Source: Cepaea nemoralis (Eukaryota; Mollusca; Gastropoda; Stylommatophora; Helicidae). Taken from it: a stretch of DNA of 64,000 bases. Positions within the stretch are counted from its first letter, which is position 1; every line of letters begins with the position of its first letter. Below are positions 49,126 to 59,878 of this stretch, one piece after another. The notes beneath the pieces are model-generated. The model searched no databases and was not told the DNA's origin. It saw only the letters and a list, made by a program, of their open reading frames with translations. Where the stretch lies: NCBI GenBank assembly GCA_014155875.1, contig JACEFZ010014530.1, positions 61,947 to 125,946 of the forward strand, read 5' to 3'. Position numbers and translations under genes: made by a program.

Positions 49126-49824
49126 TGATAAAGATCTTCTCTGGCAGCTCAAGAGCTGACGTCTAAGATCAAAATGCTTTATTTATGTCTGGCAAAAAGA
49201 ATTCAGAAATTCAGGAATCTGAGCTTGATTTCTATACTGACATTGTTCTGTTTGAAAGACATTGGGATTGGTCTACAATGGATATACTGACTCATTGACA
49301 GGTCCACTACATCCGAACGCTTTCATTACATTCCATTAAAACAAATGTCTCAATCTGTTGCCAGTTCTTCTGCCTCATGCATTTTCATACTCAAGATGTC
49401 TGCCATGTCCTGTGCCCATCTTCGTGCTGGCCAGCCCCAAATACTGTCAAGACTATCATCAGACTATGCAGGTCTCACAATAACAATTTTGAAAAATGTG
49501 TACATGTTTCAAAGCTACTGTGAAACTTACATTGTACAGTACAATTAAACAGACTCTGTTCACATATTTTTATTTACTGAGTGCTCACTCCACTTCTAAA
49601 TCAAAATGTTATATTTACAAGAACAAATTATAAGAATCAATCTTGTAGTTTGATAAATCATAAAAATCAAGGCATAGTCCATGTGGTTTATTTATCCAAC
49701 ACAATAAGATAGAAACCGGAACTAGTATTCCACGCCTGCGCAGAGAATCCATCGTGAACTGAAAAAGGCTATGAATTGACCGTTCTTTGTTCTGGCAGGA
49801 TACATTTAATTACATATTATGTGA
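49126..49824. other. Unassigned non-coding DNA
   Basis: No supported gene. Confidence 0.3.
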
Positions 49825-49972
49825 GAATAACAAACACCATCTTAGCTTCTGTAAAATAACCGAGTCTAACATTCTGTGCATAGCGATTGGTTGATATTAT
49901 CTTGTCTTTGAAATAAATTCAATTATTTGGCACACGGTAAGTAACTATGTTTTGGAGCTTGTATAAAATAGA
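49825..49972. repeat. Uncharacterised interspersed repeat R1, copy 1
   Basis: Similar over about 145 bp to 57490-57632. Shared landmarks are AACAAAC/TGCCATCTTAG, GTCTAACATTCT, ATTGGTTGA, AAATAAAT, GTAAGTAACT and GAGCTTGT. No coding potential. Confidence 0.6.
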
Positions 49973-49983
49973 ATAAAATACTT

Positions 49984-50674
49984 TACCCCTTTACCGGGTG
50001 AAACGTCCATTTCCGTCCGATCGCTTAAACGGGCAAACCACCCCAACATGGCCGATACTATTATGCATTGTAAAAACGCGATCTCTTGGCTTTCCGATAT
50101 TTCCGATGGCTACTTTCGCTTTTGCCGATAGCTTGACAACGTGGCCGTCATTTTCAAGCGCCTACTATGAATTTGAACGGATTTATTTTGATAGTTTTCG
50201 GGGTTTTTACGCTTAGTTTTTCAAAATGAATTTTGGCGATTCTTCAAGTGATAGCCGAGATTTCGCTAGGTTCAATTTAAGTGACATTAAAGGGCACGAA
50301 GTTGACTACTAATCAGAGCTAGATATCAGTGAGAAGCGTTACTTTGCATTAGCAGTCGTTGAGTCGGACTTTGAAGAAAGTGATTATGATTCTGAAAATG
50401 TGTTTGTAAATTGCCGTATAGATGACTGGAAAATCACAAACATGCTGTATTTCATAAATATTTGTGTTCATATATGGATTACCGACAACAATCACATGAG
50501 TAACATATTCTGCATGCTTTTCCCTTCATTGTGTTGTTTATTTAACTAAAATCGGTTGACTAACACCTTATTTGTGATGTTTTTACTAACGTAACCCGAA
50601 ATTTTATCAAACCTGAAAAAATCTTCCCCGTTCAGGGCTCAAAAATGGACAAGTGTCTGCCCAGTAAAGGGTTA
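49984..50674 (+). mobile_element. piggyBac-like deletion derivative
   Basis: The left end CCCTTTACCGGGTGAAACG and right end (complement) CCCTTTACTGGGCAGACAC form a short inverted repeat. TTAA follows the right end; the left flank reads TTTA. From ATG at about 50226 a frame MNFGDSSSDSRDFARFNLSD leads to an acidic stretch (VVESDFEESDYDSEN) after one stop, as in piggyBac transposase N-termini. The catalytic domain is missing, giving about 690 bp. It could be mobilised in trans only. The identification rests on ends, TTAA and the acidic start. Confidence 0.5.
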
Positions 50675-50694
50675 AGAGAGATTTTTTAAAATTC

Positions 50695-51235
50695 TGCATC
50701 CAGTTTTTACATAAATTTGGAGTTTCATCGGCCACCGTCTTCAACCTTTGGTAGAATAAAAATATTTATGCGGAGATGTTTCATTTTTGTGATAGGAAAT
50801 CCAAAATGCTTTTTAAAAAGTCGCTTAAAAGTCGACAGGGTCGACTTCATTGCACCGGGTTTTATCCCATATGGCTCGGTCTCTTTCCGTAGCCCAAAAA
50901 GCATCGCACAAAACACGAACTCCGTAGCTTTTAGTGACGACCCACAGGAGTCTCTGAAACATTTAACTCATAAACCGAAAGGCGCGGCCCGGAATCGAAC
51001 CAACAACCTTCGAACACGAGTCAAACGGCTTGACCACTTCGCCAGAGACTCCCGAAAATCCAAAATGTTGGCGCTGTGCATATCGATCAGACTAGCAAGT
51101 ATACTTTTTTCACTTGAAACGTGCAATTTAAACGACTAAAGGTAAAAATTTAACAAGACCAAACATATTTTGAAGTCAGTTTTCATATCAGTCTATGACA
51201 TGTTTGTGTCAATCTTACACAGACTGGCAGCACAA
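50695..51235. repeat. Uncharacterised repeat R2, copy 1 (interrupted by a SINE)
   Basis: Similar to 59215-59552. Shared landmarks are GTTTTTACA, AATCCAAAATG/AATTCAAGATG, GTGCAATTT, TTTGAAGTCAGTTTTCATATC, GTCTATGAC and GACTGGCAGCA. The SINE at 50809-51055 interrupts it. Confidence 0.6.
50809..51055 (-). mobile_element. tRNA-derived SINE, family A, copy 4
   Basis: Full-length relative of 10092-10338 with the head GGTTCGATTCCGGGCC on the complement and an A/T-rich tail. The 12-bp target duplication AAATCCAAAATG lies at 50797-50808 and 51056-51067. Confidence 0.85.
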
Positions 51236-51443
51236 TTTATTGTAAAATTAACTGTAAATGAGAAAATATTGTTAGATGAATATATTTTAAATGTGCAGCA
51301 TTTGTCTTGTATTGTTGCATTATTGTTCATCAATAGTAGTGTCAGGTGGAAACATTTTTCTACACAGACACCATCATACTCAGAAAATGAATGTTCAATG
51401 GCGACATCATACATGATAATTTTGTAAGATTAAACTGTCATTT

Positions 51444-52720
51444 TTGTGTTTTTAAAAAGGCTTATGATAGTGTCCATAGGAACAGTCTATGGAATGCTAT
51501 GCAGGAATTTTGAATACCAAGGAAGTTAATCAACATGACCAGACTATGCATGGAAGATACTTATAATATAGTAACATATCCCCGGGAAGGTTAACCCGGT
51601 CAACAAATGCCCGCAGAAGTCGGATGTGTCAGCCTAACAGTGCAAGAACGCAGCTCTGCTGTAAACAGGCACAGCGCAGTCACATCCGGAAAAAAAAATC
51701 CGGATGAACGCAGAAGAAGAAGAATATAGTAACATATAAAGGCAGGACATCAGACTCTTTCCAAATAACATCTGGCTTCAAACAGGGTGATGCACTATCG
51801 CCGCTCCTTTTCAATCTGGCTCTAGAGAAAGTTGTAAGGAAGGTAAAGGAGGAATATGCTATTGGAGGAACATCCAAACTTCTTGGTTATGCAGATGATA
51901 TAGATATTATAGGGGAAAATGAACAAAAGACATTTGAAATATTGACTCACTTAAAGGAAAAAGCTCAACAAATGGTGCTGGTTATCAACAAAGATAAGAC
52001 AGAACATATGGTTATTTCAAGAGAAGGAATGGCTAAAAACTCTGGCCAGATACAAATAGATAATATGACCATTAAAAGAACGGAAACATACAAATACCTG
52101 GTTACAATCTTCAACTGCTCCAACATAATAAGGGGAGAAATACAAACTAGAATTAATTCTGGAAATAAGATATACTATGCACTACAACTTCTGCTAAAAT
52201 CAAATGCGCTATATGGCTCTGAAACCTGGAGTACAACGAAAGGAGAAAAAGCCTTGTTACAAACCTTTGAGAACAAAGTCTTAAGATGCATCTTTGGGCC
52301 CATTAGGGATAAACAAAGTGGAGAGTGGAAAAGAAGAAGCAACAAAGACATTGATGATCTATTTAAGTCCCCACTAATCACTGGTATCATGAAGGCTAAT
52401 AGACTGCAATGGCTGGGGCATATAGAAAGAATGGAAGATAATAGGGAAACAAAACTCGCTTACACTCAAGAAATAAATGACCGTAGACCCCGAGGTAGAC
52501 CAAGAAGACGGTGGAGAGATAATACATATACAGACCTACAAGCAATTGGAATCAATGACTGGCAAGAGACGGTCAACCAGAGAGACCAATGGAGACAGCT
52601 TGTATCTGCAGCAAAGAACCTAAATTGCTCGGAATGCTGAAGAAGAAGAAGAAGAAGAAGAAGAAGAAGAAGAAGAAGAAGAAGAAGAAGAAGAAGAAGA
52701 AGAAGAAGAAGAAGAAGAAG
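51444..52720 (+). pseudogene. LINE with (GAA)n tail, 5'-truncated RT
   Basis: Blocks: KKAYDSVHRNSLWNAMQEF (motif A region), an interruption by a 143-bp SINE (51580-51722), SGFKQGDALSPLLFNLALE (motif B), KLLGYADDIDIIGEN (motif C), TYKYLVTIFNCSNIIRGEI, and from 51942 one open frame to a stop at 52638. That frame includes RLQWLGHIERMEDNRETKL and RRPRGRPRRRWRDN. A tail of about 28 GAA units follows. AAACTGTCATTT flanks it (51432-51443 and 52721-52732). The type is RTE/CR1-like; endonuclease is missing. The C-terminal frame of 232 codons is intact, suggesting a young insertion. Confidence 0.85.
51580..51722 (+). mobile_element. 145-bp SINE with (GAA)n tail, copy 2
   Basis: Same element as 48101-48245. 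The 15-bp duplication AATATAGTAACATAT lies at 51565-51579 and 51723-51737. It inserted into the LINE that itself ends in (GAA)n. Confidence 0.92.
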
Positions 52721-52722
52721 AA
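52637..52722. repeat. (GAA)n, about 28 units
   Basis: The pure trinucleotide tail of the LINE. The poly-lysine frame across it is an artefact. Confidence 0.95.
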
Positions 52723-53729
52723 ACTGTCATTTACTGCCTGTAGTACCTTGCGGTGTAGGACATGGGGGTCTTGAGCCTGGGGAATTAAGGCCGCATGGCT
52801 AGTGCAGTCGCCGCAAACTGTGAAGGTTAGAGTTTTCTTTTTGCCCCGGACAGAAAAAACTCCCCCAATGGATTCGAACCCAGGTCTCCTGAAGGAGAGC
52901 CAGACATTCTAGCCACTCGGCCTTTTGTAAGATTACATTTTTAACTATTGCATTACTTTGATCATGTTTTTGTTTCAAATTGGGTATTCACTAATAAGTA
53001 CCACAAAAACTACATAGGCCTGGAAAAACCAAATCCAATGGTACCTCAGTAAAACCTATATGTCAATTCTAAGCAGAGATATTGGCTGTAAGCGGAAATA
53101 TTGAGTTTCAGGATCTTGAACAAAGAAATTGTACGTAGGAGTCCGCTTACTGAGCTTCTGGCTACTATAACTCTTTTTGTGTTTAAACGAAAAACTAAAC
53201 AACAATATATCATAGATCAGGATAAATGCTCATGTCCTTCATAATTAGTAATTAATGAATAATAAATTGGTGCTTATTTTTAATTGCTCATTAGGTCACT
53301 GCCCATCCTAATTGGAAAAAGAAAATTAACCACTGGGCCTGTAGCATCATTCTGCATAATAAAATATACATCTTGCCAGGTTTTTAAGCTAAGATCAATG
53401 ATGCACAGGGTAATTTGTGAATTAGAAATTAATTAGCGGCCATTTTTAATAGCTAATTAGGTCATGATGCATCATATCTAAAAATAGATTACATGAGCAG
53501 TTAGGCTTCGCTATTCTGATCACAATGATGTATGTTTGCTAAGATGTTCGTTTAAAACAAAAAAGTTATAGTAGTAAGAAGCCAAATTTTAATTATTTCA
53601 GCTGTTACTTTGACTGGGACACAAAGCAAACCTGCTCAGTGAGCAGATTCCTGAGTATTTCTGTGTTCAATACCACGACACTCAAATATGAATATCTCCG
53701 CTTAGAATTGACATCAGGTGTCATTGAGA

Positions 53730-53828
53730 AACACAGAAACACGGAACTGATCCACGACTCTGGTGATCGAGTGAGATGGCAGAACATGACCGCCCACGCT
53801 TACCGGCATGGCACATGATGGATGGATG
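53730..53828 (+). mobile_element. 99-bp RTE 3' end insertion
   Basis: GAACTGATCCACGACTCTGG...CGGCATGGCACATGATGGATGG is the RTE 3' end. GTCATTGAGA flanks it exactly at 53720-53729 and 53829-53838. This is extreme 5' truncation. Confidence 0.85.
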
Positions 53829-53892
53829 GTCATTGAGATACCTTTGGATTTGGTTTTTCAAGGCACATCTAACTGTGGTGTCATTAGTAAAT

Positions 53893-56800
53893 CCATCCAT
53901 CATGGGCCATGCTGGTAAGTGTGGGCGATCATGTTTTGCCATCTCACTCAATCACTAGAGTCATGGATCAGCTCAGTGTTTCTGTTTCGACCATGCCACT
54001 AGGCCAAGCCATCCAGGTATTTGCTTCTAGGTCTTTCCCTTGGTCTGTTCCCTTCGATCTTACCAGTTGTCACCAAGTTCTCCGATTCATTTCTTCTCAT
54101 AACATACCGAAAAAATTTTGACTGTCTACGTCCTATGTCTCTAATCAGTTTATGATCTTCATTTGTTTCTTCAAGGACTTGTTCATTGGTCTTTCTGGCT
54201 CTCCATGGTATTCTTTGCATTTTCCTCAGAAACCACATTTCTACAGCCATCAGATGTTTTTCAGCCTGGCTGCTCATTGTCCAAGCTTCACATCCATATA
54301 AAAGTACAGGTTCTATGTAGCATCTCAACACTCTTTTTCTCGTTTCAATTGACATCTTTCCATTCGTTAGTATGTTTTTCATCTTGCTAAAGGCTACTTT
54401 TGCCATGGCGATTCTTGTTCTAATCTCTTCAAGGCATCTCCCATCAGATGTTATTACTGATCGAGATAATTATACCTATTCACTTGTTGAATAATATTCT
54501 CATTAACTTGTATATTTTTTTTTTTTTTAAGCATATCCTTTACAGGACTTAGCTGTCAACACCAGCATCTTTCAGCTGCATGTTGATCTCTTGGCAAGAT
54601 TACGCTCAGTAGTTTGCCATTGCTTTCTGAGCGGCCGGCTCAGTATCCCGCAAGTCATGAGCGGGGGTCGAAACGCCTCAGCTCTCGCTCTGCTACGAGA
54701 CTCTGCGTGATAAACGGGATTACAGAGAGAAAGTGTTGTAACCCCACAGCCAGAGAGACCGGCACTTGTATATTACATTGTGGTATTTCATTCTTCCTAG
54801 TGATGACCATAATCTGTGTCTTTTTACAATTTAATTCTAACCCTCGTTGTTCACTGTGTGTAACAACTGCATCTACTAAATTTTGCAGGTCCTGTTCATT
54901 GTCTGCAATCAAGACTGTATCATCTGCATATCTAATGTTATTGATGCATCTTCCCCCCATTGTTGATTCCTTCCATATCTTCAATATTTCTGAAAATACT
55001 TTCACTGTACAGGGAAAACAGATCTGGAGACATTACACATCCCTGTCTCACACCTCTCTTAATAGGCTGATATTGGCCTACTTCATTATCAACTCTTATG
55101 GTAGCTTGTTATTTCCAATATATGATTTTTACAAGTCTAAGGTCTTTTTTTTTCCAATCAATTTGTAGATCTTCAAGCATCCTTATCATGCTGACATGTC
55201 TCACTTTATCGAAAGCCTTTGTGTAGTCAATAAAGCAAAGATGTAGATCTTTGTTTACTTCTATAGAACGTTTGATTACGGTTCTCAATATACACACAGC
55301 ATTTACTGTACCCTTGCCTTCTACAAACCCACATTGTTCTTCTCCTATTTCAGGTTGTATTTTCTTCCTAACTCTTTGCATGATATTTCTGAGCAAAATC
55401 TTCGTGATGTGACTCATTATACTAATTGTTCGACGTTGATCACATTCCAAGGCTCCTGATTTCTTTGGGATTGCAATAAATACAGAATTACATAATTCAT
55501 GAGGTATATTTCCAGTATTATATATTGTATTAAGCAGACTGGTAACTTTATCTATTCCATATTCTTCTAAAGCATTAATCATTTCTGTTCTGACGCTGTC
55601 TGAACCAGGGGTCTTGCCAGATTTAATATGGTTAAGAGCATTCTGAACCTCCATCTTCAAAATTGCTGGTCCTTCATTATTATTTTGAACATCATACTGT
55701 TCATCTCTGTTATTGTCATAAAGGTTTTTCACGTAATCTGACCATACATGTAAGATCTATTATGACTCTTCCATCTTTTGTCTTTAGGCAGCCTGCTGAT
55801 GTACGTGTTCTTTGATTAGTAAGCTCCTGAATTCTTTTGTGCATTAGTTTCGCATTTTTACTGTTGTGTTGTTTTTCAATTTTTCTGCAATTTTTCTCGA
55901 GCCATGTTTCTTTTGCCTCCTTACATAAGGTTCTGACTTTTCTGTGAATTTCTTCATATTTGGCAGGATTATTTTTGTTCTGTCTTCTTGTTTCCATTAG
56001 TTGTAAAATTTCTTCAGTCATCCATGTCTTACGGCCCACTTTCTTTAATTTTGGAGTTTTTTTCTGCTGCACAACTGATTGAATTCTTCAGCATTTCCCA
56101 TTTATCATCTACATCTTGAAATAGGATCTCTAGATCAGACAGTAAATCAAATTTGTTCTTTACTTCTATGTTAAAATTAGCTTGTATTTCTTTGTCAGTT
56201 TTCAATTTGCACAAGTCATATTTAGGATTTCCTGCTGTATACTTGACTTTCTTTAAATTTACCCTCTTTGTGCCTGTAATTAATCTGTGACCACTGAACA
56301 GTCTGCATTTTGAACTGTTTTTACGGCTGTTAACGCATTTCGAAACCTTCTGCCAATCAGGATGTAATCTATCTGGTTTTTAATCCTGCTGTCTGGATTC
56401 CTCCATGTCCATAATCTTCTAGGATGCTGTTTAAACTAGGTGTTTCCTACAATCACTTCTTGTTCTTTTGCCCATTTTACAAGTCTGTATACTCTTTTGT
56501 TTGGCTATCCCAAACCATGGTTGCTTATACTGCATCCATCACCTTGATTCCTACTTTTGCGTTGAGCTCACGCATTGTGAAATTTATTTCTGATTTTTTA
56601 CAGTTCTTCAAAGCAGACTCCATGTCATTATAAAATTTCTCTATACTTTCTTCACTGCATTCACTTGTTGGGGCATATACTTGAATGACATTTATTTTAA
56701 AAGGTCTTCCGTTTAATTTTACTAATAAAACTCTGTCTGACACAGCCCGATATCCTTTGACAGAATTTGATGTTTGCTTATCTAATGGCTACACCTCTTT

Positions 56801-57375
56801 GCTGTTCTTCTCCCCCAGAGTAAATAATTTTACAATCTTCTCCTGTCCTTATCCCTGCCGCTTTCCATCTCGTTTCCGATATTCCAAATATGTTAATCTT
56901 CTCTCTCTCCATTTCTTGTTTGATGTTTTCTAATTTTCCATCTGCATTCATTGTTCTAACATTCCAAGTTCCTACTTTCAATGATATTAATCTTTTGCAC
57001 CTAGTAGCCTTTTGACGGTCTGGAGTCATCTGGTGCGCATGACTATCCCTACCGGGCGAAGCTGCTCCTATGGCGCACCCATTTATGCCGTTTCTCTGAT
57101 TGTCGATGAGTCCACACAACATGTTTTTCTTGGCATCTGTAAAGAAGGTGGTTTGCTATTGCTTTCCTTCCTAGCAGTGACCATACTGGTCAGTGACTGT
57201 AACCATTGTCTCCTAAAAAAAGAGATCATCTGCCTACCATCGTGAAGGTGGAGACCATAACCTACAACTATCTGTCGGCTGCTCTTCATCTTCATCCACC
57301 ACCTGCACACATGGCTTCACGTAACCCTGATTGGGGGGCTAAACGGGTACTCCACCTTGCCCAAGGGTGTCCCGT
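53893..57375 (-). pseudogene. Nearly full-length RTE LINE (endonuclease plus RT)
   Basis: Flanked by the 10-bp duplication ATTAGTAAAT (53883-53892 and 57376-57385). Complement, in order: 5' region to about 57130; endonuclease from LKVGTWNVRTMNADGKLE (about 57020), ISETRWKAAGIRTGEDCKII, FKINVIQVYAPTSECSEES; linker KTWMTEEILQLMETRRQ (about 56040); RT with GKTPGSDSVRTEMINALEEYG, EIGEEQCGFVEGKGT, LCFIDYTKAFDKV (motif A), INNIRYADDTVLIADNEQ (motif C); C-terminus CYIEPVLLYGCEAWT, FFRYVMRRNESENLV and an (ATGG)n tail. It is about 3.2 kb without the nested SINE, full RTE/BovB-like length. Several single-base frameshifts break it. In life it nicks DNA and reverse-transcribes its RNA at the nick. Confidence 0.85.
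54517..54763 (-). mobile_element. SINE family D with poly(A) tail
   Basis: On the complement it runs from GCCGGTCTCTCTGGCTGTGG to AAAGGATATGCTT plus about 12 A. The exact 11-bp duplication ACTTGTATATT lies at 54506-54516 and 54764-54774, inside the RTE. A B-box-like GTTTCGACCCC is present but A-box spacing is poor. Its core AGAAAGCAATGGCAAACTAC resembles the RTE 5' region at about 57140-57170. Confidence 0.85.
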
Positions 57376-57489
57376 ATTAGTAAATACTAGCAGGTTTGAT
57401 CGTGCCACGACCCAAAATGAAACCAGAAATGATATACTGCGCCACCCCGGAATGAACCATTGTGTCACCCATTCATTACAATATCATAA

Positions 57490-57632
57490 ATAACAAATGC
57501 CATCTTAGGTTCTGCAGAAAAGGTTAGTCTAACATTCTATGCAAAGCTATTGGTTGAAATTGTTGTGACTTTTAAATAAATGTAATTAATTGGCAAAATG
57601 TAAGTAACTTTATTTTTTAGAGCTTGTGTACT
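57490..57632. repeat. Uncharacterised interspersed repeat R1, copy 2
   Basis: Counterpart of 49825-49972. It ends directly at the LINE fragment that follows. Confidence 0.6.
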
Positions 57633-58944
57633 CAATTGAGGTTCTGTTCAAGGCACTAAAGAAGATTGGCTGCCCACCAACTCTTCTGTCTATTGAGAAA
57701 TCGTTCCACACAGGCATGAAGGGTATAATCGAGTTTGATTGTGCAACTTCTGAAGAATATGAAATCAAGAGTGGAGTTAAGCAATGTTGTGTACTAGCTC
57801 CCACCCTCTTTGGAATATTCTTTTCACTTCTACTGAAATATGCCTTTCGTGATCAGGATGGTGGTATATACATTCACTCACGCTCAGATGGCGGCCTCTA
57901 CAATGCTCAGAGATTGAAGGCCAAGACCAAGATTAGGAGGATACTGATCAGAGAGTTGCTTTTTGCAGATGATGCTGCAGTTACGACCCACTCTGAGGAA
58001 GAATTACAATGTCTACTATCTGCATTCTCCAATGCTTGTTCCGAATTTGGTTTAACAATTTGCAAAAAGAAGACACAGATTATGTCACAAAGTGCACATG
58101 GAGTACCATCAATCTTTATGATGACGCCAAACTAGAGATGGTAGACCATTTTACATATCTAGGATCAGTGGTAAATAGCAAATTATCCCTAGATCAGGAA
58201 ATCAACATCAGGATTGGTAAGGCAGCAACAACAATGAACAGGTTAAGTAAAAGAGTCTGGGAGAACAGGAAGCTTACTGCCAAAACAAAAGTCCTTGTCT
58301 ATCAAGCCTGTGTCCTTAGTACTCTTCTTTATGGCAGTGAAACCTGGACAACTTACTCACACCAAGAGAAACATTTAAACAGCTTTCATATGTGGTGTCT
58401 GCGAAGAATTCTTGGTATTAAGTGGCAAGACAAAATCACAAATACTGAAGTATTGGAAAGATCAGGTTGTGTGACGGTTTATTCCATGCTCAGTCTTCGT
58501 AGACTTAGATGGATAGGACATCTTAGGAGGATGGATGATGGTAGAATACCAAAGGACATCTTTTCTGGTGAATTACACATAGGTAAGAGATCTCAGGGTC
58601 GGCCTCTACTACGATACAAAGATGTGTGTAAGCGGAACATGATTGATACAGGTATTGATAATGCACATTGGGAGCAAGTCGCCGCTGAACGTGTTGCATG
58701 GAGGGCAAACATCAGAAATGGAATAAAGACAAAGAAGAAAATTATTGCAGATAAGTCAAACACCGAACGTGTGAGACGTAAGATGGTGCATGATGGTGGA
58801 AATGACCATGTGCTCACATGCACCCACTGTGAACGGACATCTACAGCGCAAATTGGCCTTACCAGTCACATTCGCTACTGCCATTATTATGCCTTTTTGA
58901 AGCCCAAACTATCGTCTGTAAAAAAGACGGCAAGGTGCCAATGA
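57633..58944 (+). pseudogene. LINE RT with C-terminal zinc finger, 5'-truncated
   Basis: Frames join after one shift near 58130. RT: GIIEFDCATSEEYEIKSGVK, then QCCVLAPTLFGIFFS (motif B, with Cys where Gly is usual), RELLFADDAAVTTHSEEEL (motif C). C-terminal: DHFTYLGSVVNSKLSLDQEI, LLYGSETWTTYSHQEKHLN, FHMWCLRRILGIKWQDKI, RLRWIGHLRRMDDGRIPKD, QGRPLLRYKDVCKRN. It ends with a C2H2-like finger CTHCERTSTAQIGLTSHIRYCH. Endonuclease and motif A are missing. This differs from the RTE family in the window; the clade is uncertain. Confidence 0.8.
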
Positions 58945-58945
58945 T

Positions 58946-59188
58946 GTCCTTGTCTATCAAGCCTGTGTCCTTAGTACTCTTCTTTATGGCAGTGAAACCT
59001 GGACAACTTACTCACACCAAGAGAAACATTTAAACAGCTTTCATATGTGGTGTCTGCGAAGAATTCTTGGTATTAAGTGGCAAGACAAAATCACAAATAC
59101 TGAAGTATTGGAAAGATCAGATCTTACCCATGTGTAATTCACCAGAAAAGATGTCCTTTGGTATTCTACAATCATCCATCCTCCTAAT
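58946..59188. repeat. Duplicated plus inverted piece of the preceding LINE
   Basis: 58946-59120 repeats 58291-58465 exactly in the same orientation. 59121-59188 is the inverted complement of about 58522-58588. AGATC/GATCT lies at the switch point. Confidence 0.88.
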
Positions 59189-59214
59189 TGCAACAATATT
59201 GTTAGATGTATCAT

Positions 59215-59552
59215 TCAAATTTTGCACCCGTTTTTACACATGTAGAAAGTTTTATCAATAATGGTCAATCTAGGGGGCAGAAAAACATTATTTCTGCCTG
59301 ACATGTTTCGTCTTTGTAAATGGAAATTCAAGATGACAGCCAACGCAATTATCAATCGAACAAGGCTAAAAATGTGCAATTTGAACTACTAAAGTTAAAG
59401 AGATTACAAGTTTAACATTTATTAATAATTTATTTGTATAGTTTTACTATTTTTATATAATTTAACATGACAAAACATATATTTGAAGTCAGTTTTCATA
59501 TCCGTCTATGACCCATTTGAGACAATCTCACACGGACTGGCAGCATGAAGAT
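59215..59552. repeat. Uncharacterised repeat R2, copy 2
   Basis: Counterpart of 50695-51235 without the SINE; about 100 bp of extra AT-rich DNA lies near 59400-59465. Confidence 0.6.
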
Positions 59553-59599
59553 GATGGGTCACAATGAAGAGCTCTAAAATTAAGGGAATCATGTCAATA

Positions 59600-59810
59600 T
59601 TTTAGCCCGAGACACCTACACTCAAATATGAATATCTCCACTTAGAATTGACACACAGGCATCATTGAGGTACCTTTATACTTTATATTTGGCTTTTCAA
59701 GGCCAATATATCTGTGATGGTCTAATTAGTAAATATTCAATTTGAAAATCATGATAGAACCTGCTATTATTATAAATACCCAATTTGAAAATCATGATCA
59801 AACTACCTAC
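59600..59810. repeat. One arm of the MITE-like element
   Basis: ACTCAAATATGAATATCTCC, CTTAGAATTGACA, TCATTGAGGTACCTTT and TTTGGCTTTTCAAGGC match the arms at 53030-53100 and 53680-53880. The end CCAATTTGAAAATCATGATC recurs twice. Confidence 0.65.
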
Positions 59811-59878
59811 CCAAATCGGAAAGACCACTGACCAGACGCGGGGGCGTGACAAATAATTATGATTACAAACACCGTCAC

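Larger units (their letters stand above)
51433..52922 (-). mobile_element. tRNA-derived SINE, family E, split by a LINE
   Basis: The complement of 52733-52922 has GCCGAGTGGCTAGAATG (A-box region) and GGGTTCGAATCCATTG (perfect B box, 52870-52880). The 13-bp duplication TTTTGTAAGATTA flanks the whole block at 51420-51432 and 52923-52935. Its 3' end (ACTGTCATTT...) was later split by a LINE occupying 51444-52720. Confidence 0.75.
52961..57400. mobile_element. MITE-like element with long inverted arms, carrying nested RTE insertions
   Basis: The left arm (about 52961-53190) and right arm (about 53540-53892, interrupted) are inverted copies. Examples are CTTAGAATTGACAT...GGATTTGGTTTTTC against its complement at 53030-53080, and AAGTTATAGTAG...AGAAGC against GCTTCTGGCTACTATAACT. 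Excluding insertions it is about 0.9 kb with no ORF. Two RTE pieces interrupt the right side; the last bases resume near 57386. One arm recurs at 59600-59800. The outer ends are approximate. Confidence 0.65.
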
